Origin: Microbacterium sp. T2.11-28
GTDB taxonomy: Bacteria; Actinomycetota; Actinomycetes; Actinomycetales; Microbacteriaceae
Length of the DNA stretch: 64,000 bases
Direction: 5' to 3'
Assembly: GCF_950097975.1 (NCBI RefSeq)
Contig: NZ_CATNHF010000032.1
Span: forward strand, 1 to 64,000
Part shown: piece by piece, positions 42,570-51,463 of the stretch
Position numbering within the stretch: position 1 is the stretch's first letter
Layout: every line of letters starts with the position of its first letter
The notes under the pieces: generated by a model
Told to the model about the DNA's origin: nothing
Seen by the model: the letters and a program-made list of their open reading frames with translations, nothing else
Database searches by the model: none
Position numbers and translations under genes: made by a program

Positions 42570-44199
42570 CAGAGCCTCCTCGAGGGGGTGTGGGGGTCGG
42601 GGTGAGGCGGGTGGCGAGGGTGTCGACGGTGGGTTGCAGGCGGGGGTCGTCGCCGCGGGCGAGCCCGGCGACCTCCAGCACCGTGCCGCCGCGGCGGCCG
42701 GTGGTTGTGCGGACCCAGAGGCGGCGGCGGGGCACGAACAGGGACAGGGCCAGCCCGGCCATCGCGGCGACCGCGGCGATCAGGGTGGGGGTCTGGGTGG
42801 GGTCGGCGGCGATCTCCAGCGACGCGAACCGGGGGATCGGGCCGAGCTCGATCGTGCCCAGCCCGTCCGGCAGCGGAACCGGGGTGCCGGGGACCAGCTG
42901 CAGGGCGGGGGTGGGGGTGCCGCGCCCGGCGATCTGGGTGAGGGTGCTGGTATCCAGTGCGTACACCGACACCGGGACCCCGGTGTTCAGGCCCAGGTCG
43001 CCGACGTACACGTTGAAGGTGACGACCGGGTCCAGCAGGTCCGGGTAGCTGGACGCGAACGCCCCAGAGGCGGTGGTCGCGCGGGTGGGGTACAGCATCC
43101 CGACCAGGCCGACCTGCTCGGCCAGCCCGTCGGGAACCTTCACGATCCCCAGGCTGGTCAAATTCGCGTCCTGCGGCAGGAACGGGACCGTGTCACTGAA
43201 CACGATCTTCCCGGCCGGGTTTCGGACGGTGAGGCTGGGGGCGTACCCGTTGCCGAGCAGGTAGATGTCGGTGCCGGCCACCGGCAGCGGCTCGTTGACC
43301 CGGATGCTGGAGGCCTGCCGGGTGCCGCCTGTGGTGGTGGTGACCTGCGCGTCGAAGCTCTTCGGCATGCCGAGCGCGTTGACGTTGTCCAGGACGTAGT
43401 CGACGCGGAACCGGTCCAGGGTGAGGGAGAACGTCGGGATCTGCGTGTCGGTGATGAACCGGCCGGCGGTGAACGAGTCGTACGCGATCCGGGTGGACGC
43501 GAACGTCTGCCCCTCCACCAGCACCCGCTGCCCGGTGAACCGGAACCCGCCGCCGACGCCGACCACGACCAGCACCGCCAGCAGCGCCACGTGGAACAGC
43601 AGGTTCCCGGTCTCCCGCAGGTAGCCGCGTTCGGCTGCGACCGAGTCCCGTCCGTCGTCGCCGCGGACCCGGCGGGTGCGGTACCGCTGCCGACGCAGCG
43701 CCTTCTCGGCCGCGTCCAGGACCGCACCGGGGGGCGTGTCGGGGAGGAGGCGGCGGGTGTGGGCGGGCAGGCGGGACAGGTTGCGGGGGGTGGCCGGGGG
43801 CGGGGCGAGCAGCGCGGTCAGGTGGTGGCGGATGCGGGGGATGACGCAGCCGATCAGCGACGCGAACAGCAGCAGGTAGATTGCGGAGAACCACACCGAC
43901 CCGAACACGTCGTGCAGCTGCAGCAGGTCCACCGCCCACATCCAGCCCGGGTTGGTCTTGTCGAACTGGATCACCCCGTTCGGGTCGGAGGAGCGTTGTG
44001 GGACCAACGACCCGGGGATCGCGGCCACCGCGAGCAGCAGCAACAACACCAGGGCGGTGCGCATGCTGGTCAGCTGCCGCCACGCCCACCGCGCCCACCC
44101 CGAAACGCTCAGGCGCGGATTCGTGGGCTCGTCCACCGGCCGGTCGACGTGATCGGCGGGCAGCTGCGGGGCCTGCTCACTGCGGATCGACACGCGCAT
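42553..44199 (-). CDS. resB: ResB-like cytochrome c biogenesis protein (548 aa)
   Basis: ResB has three N-terminal membrane helices (about 45-65, 90-120, 195-215), a large exported domain and a final helix (475-495) followed by a cytoplasmic tail. The sequence TSMRTALVLLLLLAVAAIPGSLVPQR and the RYTRRVRGDD-like loop fit the ResB family. It binds apocytochrome and, with CcsB, attaches heme. It overlaps lgt by 23 nt and ccsB by 17 nt. No c-type cytochrome (CxxCH) was found in this window. Confidence 0.88.
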   Translation of the reverse strand: MRVSIRSEQAPQLPADHVDRPVDEPTNPRLSVSGWARWAWRQLTSMRTALVLLLLLAVAAIPGSLVPQRSSDPNGVIQFDKTNPGWMWAVDLLQLHDVFGSVWFSAIYLLLFASLIGCVIPRIRHHLTALLAPPPATPRNLSRLPAHTRRLLPDTPPGAVLDAAEKALRRQRYRTRRVRGDDGRDSVAAERGYLRETGNLLFHVALLAVLVVVGVGGGFRFTGQRVLVEGQTFASTRIAYDSFTAGRFITDTQIPTFSLTLDRFRVDYVLDNVNALGMPKSFDAQVTTTTGGTRQASSIRVNEPLPVAGTDIYLLGNGYAPSLTVRNPAGKIVFSDTVPFLPQDANLTSLGIVKVPDGLAEQVGLVGMLYPTRATTASGAFASSYPDLLDPVVTFNVYVGDLGLNTGVPVSVYALDTSTLTQIAGRGTPTPALQLVPGTPVPLPDGLGTIELGPIPRFASLEIAADPTQTPTLIAAVAAMAGLALSLFVPRRRLWVRTTTGRRGGTVLEVAGLARGDDPRLQPTVDTLATRLTPTPTPPRGGSDDPVP

Positions 44200-45067
44200 C
44201 CTCCCTCTCCCGGACGGGTGTGCGGCGGCGGGCGCGCCAGGAGGCGTGGGCGAGCAGCCCGACCCCCAGTGCGGCGGCCACCAGGGCGGTGAGCACGTTC
44301 GCTTTCAGCCCGCCGGCGAGCAGCTCGGTGGGATCCAGCCGGATGGACTCCAGCGCCGCCCGCCCTGCCCCGTACCACAGCAGGTACACGCCCAGACTCC
44401 GCCCGGCGCCCAACGTAATCCGGCCGTGCCGGCGGCGGTGATGCTCGAGCAGCACGATCACGGCGGCACCGGCCAGGTTCCACAGCAGCTCGTACAGGAA
44501 CAGCGGATGAAACAGGGTCCCCGCCGGGGTCCCCGGCGGGATCGCGGGAGCTGAGGGGTCGATCTGCAACCCCCACGGCAAGGTGGTGGGTGGGCCGAAC
44601 AGTTCCTGGTTGAAGTAGTTCCCCAGCCGCCCCACCGCCTGGGCGACCAGCATCCCCGGGGCGAGCGCGTCCAGGGACAGCAGCACCGGGATCCCGGCGC
44701 GACGGGTGGCGATCACGATCCCGACCAGCCCGCCCAGGATCGCGCCGAAGATCGCGATCCCGCCCTCCCAGATGTAGAGCACCCGCCACAGGTCCGCGCC
44801 AGGGAAGAAGTAGTCGCCCGGATGGGTGAGCACATGGTAGATCCGGGCGCCGAGGATCCCGAACGGCACCGCCCACATCGCCACATCCACCACGACCCCG
44901 GCCGGATGCCCGACCGCCCGCAGCCGACGGCCGGTGATCAGCACCGCCAGCACGATCCCGGCCAGGATCGCCAGCGCGTAGAACCGGATCTGGAACGGCC
45001 CGACCTGCACGAAGCTGATCCCCGGGCTCGGGATCAGCGCCGGAGCCACAATGAGGAGTGCGTCCAT
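44177..45067 (-). CDS. lgt: prolipoprotein diacylglyceryl transferase
   Basis: Lgt attaches diacylglycerol to the lipobox cysteine. The signature GRLGNYFNQELFG is intact, and seven membrane helices and a final Arg-rich tail (296 aa in all) match the family. I start at ATG 45067, which shares one base with the M23 gene stop. The longer frame to 45478 lies in that gene. It overlaps resB by 23 nt. With lnt, it forms the island's own lipoprotein pathway. Confidence 0.92.
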   Translation of the reverse strand: MDALLIVAPALIPSPGISFVQVGPFQIRFYALAILAGIVLAVLITGRRLRAVGHPAGVVVDVAMWAVPFGILGARIYHVLTHPGDYFFPGADLWRVLYIWEGGIAIFGAILGGLVGIVIATRRAGIPVLLSLDALAPGMLVAQAVGRLGNYFNQELFGPPTTLPWGLQIDPSAPAIPPGTPAGTLFHPLFLYELLWNLAGAAVIVLLEHHRRRHGRITLGAGRSLGVYLLWYGAGRAALESIRLDPTELLAGGLKANVLTALVAAALGVGLLAHASWRARRRTPVREREDARVDPQ

Positions 45068-45909
45068 CAGGGCCTCACCCTCGCCGGGAGCCACGCCAGC
45101 GGGTCCACCGCTTCGCCTCCGGTGCGGATCTCGAAGTGCAGGTGCGCACCGGTGCTGCGTCCACTGTTCCCGACCCGGCCGACCAGTTGCCCCACCCGCA
45201 CGGTCTGTCCCGGGGTCAGGGCGAGGGACCCTTCCCGCATGTGCGCGTAGACGCTCTCCACGACTTGCCCATCGATCTCGTGTCGGATCACCACGTACAC
45301 CCCGTACGCGCCGCCCTGCTCCGTCGCGGTGGTGACCACCCCGTCGGCGATCGCCTGGATCGGGGTGCCGATCCCGGGGGTCATGTCCAGTCCGGCATGG
45401 AAATTTGAGCAGGACGGGCACGGCCGGGTGCGATAGCCGAACGTGCTGCTGATCGGCACTCCCACGGTGAACGGCCACTGCACCGCCGACGCCGGGTCGT
45501 TGGTGAACGTGTCCGCGGTGTGCGCGTACGACTCGGTCCCGACGGGGGCGGTCACCGCCACCGTGTAGTCCCCGCGCACCATCACCGTCTCGGTGACGGT
45601 GTCGGGGGTGGTGAACGACTGGGCGCGCACCGGGGTGCGGGTCGCCTCGACGGCGAACACCGGCTCCGGCGTCAACGTGATAAGCAACGGCAGCGCGGCG
45701 AGGGGAGCGTCCGTGAACATCACGGTGCCGGCGAGCATCCGATGGTGGGTGAGCGTGCTGCGAGGCGCGTGTCGAGGTGTCCGGGCGTTACGGGTAGGCC
45801 GACGGCGTCGATCGCCTCGCGTCGGCACGGGTGGGGAAGAGAGGGCGGCTCTCGCAGCGCGGCGCGTATCGATACCGGTCGTCGGGGGAGAAAGGGCGGG
45901 TTCGGGCAT
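45067..45909 (-). CDS. M23-family peptidase (280 aa)
   Basis: A basic N-terminus precedes an exported linker and a C-terminal LytM domain with the zinc ligands: His and Asp in FHAGLDMTPG and HLHFEI. It is preceded by a PSCSN stretch. The enzyme would cut peptidoglycan cross-links to remodel the wall for envelope assembly. The signal is atypical: a run of about 60 basic, Pro-rich residues before a hydrophobic stretch (LAALPLLITLTPEPVFA) at about 72-88. ATG 45909 has an AGGAAAG site. It is coupled to lgt. Confidence 0.85.
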   Translation of the reverse strand: MPEPALSPPTTGIDTRRAARAALSSPPVPTRGDRRRRPTRNARTPRHAPRSTLTHHRMLAGTVMFTDAPLAALPLLITLTPEPVFAVEATRTPVRAQSFTTPDTVTETVMVRGDYTVAVTAPVGTESYAHTADTFTNDPASAVQWPFTVGVPISSTFGYRTRPCPSCSNFHAGLDMTPGIGTPIQAIADGVVTTATEQGGAYGVYVVIRHEIDGQVVESVYAHMREGSLALTPGQTVRVGQLVGRVGNSGRSTGAHLHFEIRTGGEAVDPLAWLPARVRP

Positions 45910-46150
45910 ACAAGACTTTCCTGGAGGAGGGGGACGATGAAGGTGAGCACGGTCGCCGCCGCCGTCACACGGTCCAACCAGGAGGTGCGGCCGGGAAGTG
46001 TGCCGCTTCGGCGGCGATAATCCTGAATCGGGTCACACACGGTGCTGCAGGCGGGGCGCGCTTCGGGGCGCACATCGTGGCCGTCGGCGGCATCACGCAG
46101 ACGGGACGCGCCAGCGGTGGCTTAGAGGGCGGGCGCGAGCTGAGCGTTGA

Positions 46151-46576
46151 TCAGGTGCGACTGATCGACAAAACGATCAGGGAGGGCCGCAGAAGAGCCG
46201 ACCTGGACGTGCACGAGGCCGACCTGCCGGGGAGGGATCGCAGCCACGCCGGCAGCGACATCCATCCGTCCCGGGCGGGTAACACCAGGATGAGCAGGGT
46301 CAGCAACGCGAGCAGACACGTCACGGCAGCTACAGCATGAGACGTCCCGCAGACCGTCTCATCGCACGAGGGTGTCACCACCCCGCTGACCAGGATGTCG
46401 GCGGCGGTGTCGGGAGCCGCAACGGCGGCGGCGACGACAGCGCCCGCCTGGTCCTCTTCCAGACTCAGCGAGTGCATCGCGAGCAGCCCCGCGATGATCG
46501 CGGTCACCGCGGCCAGGTAGAACCACAGGGCGCGCCGGGACCCGAGTGCCCGCCGTCGCGCCACCAACTGATTCAC
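46151..46576 (-). CDS. DUF6153-like membrane protein, CsoR-controlled (141 aa)
   Basis: Two membrane helices are present: ALWFYLAAVTAIIAGLLAMHSL (about 18-39, with the MHSL ending typical of DUF6153) and CLLALLTLLILVLPA (about 86-100). The loop has two cysteines, and the protein ends PSLIVLSISRT. Start is GTG 46576 with AAGGAG upstream. The CsoR-type operator at 46607 overlaps its promoter, so it should be copper-inducible. Function is unknown; the conserved ending may be a sorting or anchoring signal. Confidence 0.7.
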   Translation of the reverse strand: MNQLVARRRALGSRRALWFYLAAVTAIIAGLLAMHSLSLEEDQAGAVVAAAVAAPDTAADILVSGVVTPSCDETVCGTSHAVAAVTCLLALLTLLILVLPARDGWMSLPAWLRSLPGRSASCTSRSALLRPSLIVLSISRT

Positions 46577-46606
46577 CGTCGACGCTCCTTCCTCAATGTC
46601 GCCAGC

Positions 46607-46623
46607 ATACCCCTGGCGGGTAG
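46607..46623. promoter_or_regulatory. CsoR-type operator 3, minus-strand DUF6153 promoter
   Basis: ATACCC-N5-GGGTAG on the plus strand; on the minus strand it reads CTACCC-N5-GGGTAT followed by GCT, giving TATGCT as a possible -10. It lies 30 bp before the GTG at 46576. Confidence 0.7.
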
Positions 46624-46683
46624 CCGTCTCCGAGGCGGGTCTCATCGGCGGCCGCGGGCGACCGCGACACGTCCCCCCCCCGG

Positions 46684-46700
46684 ATACCCCGGATGGGTAT
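46684..46700. promoter_or_regulatory. CsoR-type operator 4, plus-strand DUF6153 promoter
   Basis: ATACCC-N5-GGGTAT, 17 bp, with TATATG or TATGCT as overlapping -10 boxes. It is 94 bp before the GTG at 46795, so the mRNA leader would be longer than at the other sites. Operators 3 and 4 face opposite directions between the two DUF6153-like genes. Confidence 0.72.
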
Positions 46701-46794
46701 ATGCTGGGTGGGAGGGCGCCTCGCCCCGTGCGTGGTGTTCTGACCGTGTCGCGGAGGCAGGGCACCGCTACCCTGGACGGGAAGGAGGTCGGTC

Positions 46795-47259
46795 GTGAAC
46801 GTGATTCGCTCGCACGCGCGTCTGAGCCCCGGGGTGCGACGGCTCCTGCTGGCCGCTCCGATCGCCCTGGCGATCATCACCGGGCTGCTGTCCATGCACA
46901 TCCTGACCGGTTCCCACCAGCCCGCCCTGGCATCAGAGACCAGCGCGATGAGCACGCACAGCCCGGTCGGGGCCACACGAGCCGCCGATACGTCGATGAC
47001 CACAGCTGCGGCGGAGGCCGCGGGGGGTCATTGTCAGGACGGGTGCGGCACCCCTGCGGGGGTGCCGGATCATTCGGTGCTGATGATGGTGTGCGTGCTG
47101 GCGCTGCTGGCCGCGGCGATCGTCCTGCTCGTCCCGACGTTCCGGGGCCTGTTCACCCGCGCGGTCGCGCGTGCCCGCTCCCAAACCCGGATGCTGCTGG
47201 CCGGGTTGCCGCACCCCCGCCCGCCCTCACTGCTTGTCCTGTCCATCAGTCGTACCTGA
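46795..47259 (+). CDS. DUF6153-like membrane protein, CsoR-controlled (154 aa)
   Basis: The protein has a first helix RRLLLAAPIALAIITGLLSMHIL (the SMHIL ending matches DUF6153), a His/Met/Cys loop with GGHCQDGCG, a second helix (HSVLMMVCVLALLAAAIVLL) and the ending PPSLLVLSISRT. It is divergent from the gene at 46151 and controlled by an operator of the same type. GTG 46795 follows GAAGGAGG. The HCxxxC loop could bind copper outside the membrane. Confidence 0.72.
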   Translation: MNVIRSHARLSPGVRRLLLAAPIALAIITGLLSMHILTGSHQPALASETSAMSTHSPVGATRAADTSMTTAAAEAAGGHCQDGCGTPAGVPDHSVLMMVCVLALLAAAIVLLVPTFRGLFTRAVARARSQTRMLLAGLPHPRPPSLLVLSISRT

Positions 47260-47358
47260 GTCCGTCTGCACCCCGGCGACCCCGCTGGGGATGCTGCACC
47301 GTGCCCTCCCGGGCAGTGAATCAGACCCTCACCGACTGACTAGATAAGGACACCCCTG

Positions 47359-47973
47359 ATGCGTTTTCGTACTCTCGCGCTGACCGCCGGCGCCCTGGCC
47401 ACCGTGCTCGTGCTCGCTGGCTGCGCCCCCACCGACGGCACCATGCCCGGCATGGACCACGGCCCTGGGGGGATGACCAGCACCGCCCCGTCCCCGTCCG
47501 CCGCCACGTTCAACGCCGCGGACGAGATGTTCGTGACCATGATGATCCCGCACCACCAGCAGGCCATCGAGATGGCCGATCAGATCCTCGCGAAAGACGG
47601 CATCGACGAGCGGGTGGTGGACCTCGCCGAGCAGATCAAGGCCGCACAGGACCCGGAGATCCAGACCATGAAGGGCTGGCTGGAGGAGTGGGGCGTCCCG
47701 TACGACGACTCCATGTCCGGAATGGATGGCATGGACATGGGCGGCGGGATGATGTCGGAGGACGACATGGCCGCTTTGGATGCCGCGACCGGGGTCGAGG
47801 CGACCCGCCTGTTCCTGAACGGCATGATCGCCCACCACGAGGGCGCCGTGACGATGGCGCAGTCGGTGCTCACCGACGGGCAGAACACGGACGTGGCCGC
47901 CCTCGCGCAGCAGATCATCGACGGGCAGACCGCCGAGATCACCACGATGCAGGACATCCTCGCCAGCCTCTGA
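47359..47973 (+). CDS. DUF305 copper-associated lipoprotein (204 aa)
   Basis: A lipoprotein signal ends at LAGC (Cys22). Two DUF305 motifs, HHQQAIEMA (65-73) and AHHEGAVTMA, and many Met residues (GMDGMDMGGGMM) suggest copper or other metal binding outside the membrane. DUF305 proteins are common next to copper oxidases. AAGGA precedes the ATG at 47359. It needs Lgt and Lnt, both encoded nearby. A strong hairpin follows it. Confidence 0.88.
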   Translation: MRFRTLALTAGALATVLVLAGCAPTDGTMPGMDHGPGGMTSTAPSPSAATFNAADEMFVTMMIPHHQQAIEMADQILAKDGIDERVVDLAEQIKAAQDPEIQTMKGWLEEWGVPYDDSMSGMDGMDMGGGMMSEDDMAALDAATGVEATRLFLNGMIAHHEGAVTMAQSVLTDGQNTDVAALAQQIIDGQTAEITTMQDILASL

Positions 47974-47983
47974 CCCGGTACCC

Positions 47984-48024
47984 CTCGGACGGGACCCGCG
48001 CTCCCGATGCCGGTCCCGTCCGAG
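47984..48024. terminator. strong hairpin after the DUF305 gene
   Basis: CTCGGACGGGACC and GGTCCCGTCCGAG form a perfect 13-bp stem with a 15-nt loop, 11 bp after the DUF305 stop. It should stop or attenuate transcription before the next lipoprotein gene. Confidence 0.75.
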
Positions 48025-48090
48025 TCCCCACCCTCGACCCCTGTGCGGTCACCGGTATCCGGCGTACCCGCACGGAAAGGCTCTCCGTTC

Positions 48091-48951
48091 ATGATCTCTC
48101 CCACCACCCGCAGACTGGCGATCACGGCCACCGTCACCGTCGCGCTGCTGCTCACGGGCTGCAGCACCACCCCTGCGGAGCCCGATGCCCCCGCGAGCAC
48201 CGCGGCCGGGTTCGGGCATGTGCACGGCATCGTCGACGCCGGTGACGGCACCGTGCTGCTGGGCACCCACACCGGCCTGTACACGCTGGGCGAGGACGGC
48301 ACCGTCACCGGCCCGGTCGGTGGCATCGACCTGGACGCGATGGGACTGACCGCTACCGGTGACACCCTCTACGCGTCCGGGCACCCCGGCCCGTCCACCC
48401 CGGCGGAGCTCGGCGCCCCCAACCTCGGCATCATCCGCAGCCTCGACGCCGGCGCCTCGTGGGAACCGGTCGCGTTCACCGGGGAAGAGGACTTCCACGT
48501 CCTCACCGTCACCGGCGACGGCACCCTGTACGGGATCGGATCCTCCCGCCCGCTGCTGCGCACCAGCAGCGACGGCGGGCAGAGTTGGGCGGACGGTGCC
48601 GAGCTGCCCGCCGTCGACCTGGCCGCCGCGACCGACGGCACCCTGTACGCCGCCACCCAGGACGGGCTGCAGCACAGCACCGACGGTGGCGCCACCTTCA
48701 CCCCGGCGCCGGACGCGCCACTGCTGTACCTGGTGGAGACCGACCCAACCGGTGGGGTGGTCGGAGTGGACACCGACGGGACGTTGCGACGCCTAGTCGG
48801 CACCGGCTGGGAGAACGTCGGCACCACCACGGGAACCGTCCAAGCCCTCGGGGTCACCGGGGACGGTGCGATCGTCCTGGTCGATGACCGCGGCGTGGTC
48901 TGGATCCGCGACACCACCGCCACCGTTCTCATCCCGGCGGCAACACCATGA
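48091..48951 (+). CDS. F510_1955-like sialidase-fold lipoprotein (286 aa)
   Basis: The lipobox is LLTGC (Cys24). The protein then has repeated beta-propeller blades with GDGTLYGIG and [10 protein letters not shown] (Asp-box-like) motifs and an early HVHG. This matches the F510_1955 group of secreted glycosylhydrolase/sialidase-like proteins, often next to copper genes. A carbohydrate role is unproven; it could be a metal-binding propeller. The ATG at 48091 has GGAAAGG upstream. Confidence 0.75.
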   Translation: MISPTTRRLAITATVTVALLLTGCSTTPAEPDAPASTAAGFGHVHGIVDAGDGTVLLGTHTGLYTLGEDGTVTGPVGGIDLDAMGLTATGDTLYASGHPGPSTPAELGAPNLGIIRSLDAGASWEPVAFTGEEDFHVLTVTGDGTLYGIGSSRPLLRTSSDGGQSWADGAELPAVDLAAATDGTLYAATQDGLQHSTDGGATFTPAPDAPLLYLVETDPTGGVVGVDTDGTLRRLVGTGWENVGTTTGTVQALGVTGDGAIVLVDDRGVVWIRDTTATVLIPAATP

Positions 48952-49009
48952 CCCCCGTCATTCGCACCTGGCGCGACCCGAGCGGCCGCGGATCGGAAGG
49001 AGACCGACC

Positions 49010-51463
49010 ATGACCCCCACACCGGCACCCCCCGCGTGGGCGCACCGCACCACTGATGCCACCGTCGAGCAGTTGGCGGCGGTGGATGCGTGGTGGCGGG
49101 CGGCGAACTATCTGAGCATCGGCCAGATCTACCTGCAGGGTAACCCGCTGCTGCGCCACCGCCTCAGCCGGGACGATATCAAGCCGCGGCTGCTGGGCCA
49201 TTGGGGCACCACCCCGGGCCTGAACTTCCTCTACGCCCACCTGAACCGTGCCATCCGCGACCGCGACCTGAACACCCTGTACGTGACCGGGCCCGGGCAC
49301 GGCGGACCCGGCATGGTCGCCAACGCCTACCTGGACGGCACCTACACCGAACGCTACCCGGGCATCGACCGCACCGAAGAGGGGCTGCGGGCGTTGTTCC
49401 GGCAGTTCTCCTTCCCCGGCGGGATCCCCTCGCACGCGTCCCCGGAGACGCCGGGGTCGATCAACGAGGGCGGCGAGCTCGGCTACTCCCTGGTGCACGC
49501 CTACGGGGCGGCGTTCGACAACCCCGACCTGCTGGTCGCCTGCGTGATCGGTGACGGGGAGGCAGAGACCGGGCCGTTGGCGACCGCGTGGCACGGCAAC
49601 AAGTTCCTCAACCCCGCCCACGACGGGGTGGTGCTGCCGATCCTGCATCTGAACGGGTACAAGATCGCCAACCCGACCGTGCTGTCCCGCATCCCCGAGG
49701 AAGAGCTGGTCGCGCTGCTGCGCGGCTACGGCCACGACCCCCACGTCGTCACGGTCGGCTTCGATGGGGAAACCCCGCGTGAGTCCCACGCGGCCTTCGC
49801 GGCAGTGCTGGATGCGGTACTGGATGAGATCGCGGACATCAAGGCCGCCGCGGCGGCGGGGACGTTGGAGGGGCGGCCGGCGTGGCCGGCGATCGTGCTG
49901 CGCAGCCCGAAGGGGTGGACCTGCCCGAAGATCATCGACGGTCTGCCGGTGGAGGGCACCTGGCGGGCCCATCAGGTGCCGCTCGCCGAGGTCCGCGACA
50001 ATCCGGAGCACCTGCGGATCCTCGAGGACTGGCTGGCGTCCTACCGTCCGCACGGGCTGTTCGACGTGATCGGCGCCCCGCGCCCGACCACGGTCGCGAT
50101 CGCCCCGGACGGGGATCGGCGGATGAGCGCGAACCCGGCCGGCAACGGCGGACAACTCACGATCCCGCTGCGGCTCCCGGACTTCCGCGAGCACGCCCAC
50201 CCCGTCGACCCCGCCGCGCGCGGGGCGTCGACCGGCGAAGCGACCCGGACGTTGGGGGATTGGCTGGCGGGGGTGATCCGGGACAATCCGGACAACTTCC
50301 GCATCTTCGGCCCGGACGAGACCGCCTCCAACCGACTCGCCCCACCCGTCTACTCGGCGACGGGCAAGCAGTGGAACGCGGCCGTGGAGCCCGTCGACGA
50401 GCACCTGGCCCCGACTGGGCGGGTGATGGAGGTGCTCAGCGAGCACCAGTGCCAGGGCTGGCTCGAGGGCTACGTCCTGACCGGCCGGCATGGGCTGTTC
50501 AACTGCTACGAGGCGTTCACCCACATCGTCGACTCGATGTTCAACCAGCACGCCAAATGGCTCGAAGCGGCCCGGGAGGTGTCGTGGCGGGACCCGATCC
50601 CGAGCTTCAACTACCTGCTCTCCAGCCACGTCTGGCGGCAGGACCACAACGGGTTCTCTCACCAGGACCCCGGGTTCATCGACCTCGCCCTGAACAAGAG
50701 CCCCGACATCGTCCGCGTCTACCTGCCGTTCGACGCGAACACGCTGCTGTCCACCTACGACCACTGCCTGCGCTCGGCCGGGTACATCAACGTCGTCGTC
50801 GCCGGGAAGCAGCCCGCCCCGCAGTGGCTGACGATGGACGAGGCGATCGAGCACTGCACCCGCGGGCTGGGCATCCTGCCGTGGGCGGGCACGGAAACCG
50901 AGGGCACGGAGCCGGATGTGGTGCTCGCCGCCGCCGGCGACGTCCCCACCCTCGAGACCCTCGCCGCCGCGGCGCTGCTGCGCGAGCACGTCTCCGACCT
51001 GAGAGTGCGGGTGGTGAACGTAGTCGACCTGACCCGGCTGCAATCCGAGGACCAGCACCCGCACGGGCTGCCGGACCGGGAGTTCGATGCGATCTTCACC
51101 CCCAACAAGCCGGTGATCTTCGCCTACCACGGCTACCCGTGGCTCATCCACCGGCTCACCTACAACCGCGCCGGACACCAGAACCTGCACGTGCACGGCT
51201 TCCAGGAGCGCGGCACCACCACGACCCCGTTCGACATGGTCATGCTCAACGACCTCGACCGGTACCGGCTCGCGATCGACGTCCTCGACCACGTCCCGGG
51301 TCTCGCCGCCCGCCACGCGGAGCTGCGGCAGGAACTGCAGGACGCCCGCCTGCATGCCCGCGCCCACACCCGTGAGCACGGCACCGACATCCCCGCCGTC
51401 GCCGACTGGCACTGGCCCCACCCCGACACCACCGACTCCACCATCGGGAAGGAACCGAAATGA
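49010..51463 (+). CDS. xfp: xylulose-5-phosphate/fructose-6-phosphate phosphoketolase
   Basis: The 817-residue thiamine diphosphate enzyme has GPGHGGPG, a long [16 protein letters not shown] segment, [11 protein letters not shown] (ThDP-binding) and NGYKIANPT motifs, all of family length. It splits xylulose-5-phosphate or fructose-6-phosphate to acetyl phosphate and bypasses GAPDH. GGAAGGAG precedes the ATG at 49010. It sits between copper-associated lipoproteins and the second copper ATPase, whose start overlaps its stop by 4 nt, so it is part of the copper operon. This is an unexpected metabolic gene in a metal island. Confidence 0.95.
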   Translation: MTPTPAPPAWAHRTTDATVEQLAAVDAWWRAANYLSIGQIYLQGNPLLRHRLSRDDIKPRLLGHWGTTPGLNFLYAHLNRAIRDRDLNTLYVTGPGHGGPGMVANAYLDGTYTERYPGIDRTEEGLRALFRQFSFPGGIPSHASPETPGSINEGGELGYSLVHAYGAAFDNPDLLVACVIGDGEAETGPLATAWHGNKFLNPAHDGVVLPILHLNGYKIANPTVLSRIPEEELVALLRGYGHDPHVVTVGFDGETPRESHAAFAAVLDAVLDEIADIKAAAAAGTLEGRPAWPAIVLRSPKGWTCPKIIDGLPVEGTWRAHQVPLAEVRDNPEHLRILEDWLASYRPHGLFDVIGAPRPTTVAIAPDGDRRMSANPAGNGGQLTIPLRLPDFREHAHPVDPAARGASTGEATRTLGDWLAGVIRDNPDNFRIFGPDETASNRLAPPVYSATGKQWNAAVEPVDEHLAPTGRVMEVLSEHQCQGWLEGYVLTGRHGLFNCYEAFTHIVDSMFNQHAKWLEAAREVSWRDPIPSFNYLLSSHVWRQDHNGFSHQDPGFIDLALNKSPDIVRVYLPFDANTLLSTYDHCLRSAGYINVVVAGKQPAPQWLTMDEAIEHCTRGLGILPWAGTETEGTEPDVVLAAAGDVPTLETLAAAALLREHVSDLRVRVVNVVDLTRLQSEDQHPHGLPDREFDAIFTPNKPVIFAYHGYPWLIHRLTYNRAGHQNLHVHGFQERGTTTTPFDMVMLNDLDRYRLAIDVLDHVPGLAARHAELRQELQDARLHARAHTREHGTDIPAVADWHWPHPDTTDSTIGKEPK

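Noticed and set aside
47971-47996. GTACCC with GGGAC as a fifth CsoR site
   Set aside because: The second half is off-consensus and spacing differs; the sequence is better explained as the terminator stem at 47984-48024.
48929-51421. 830-aa minus-strand frame
   Set aside because: It mirrors the phosphoketolase gene, which has all family motifs; the antisense frame has none.
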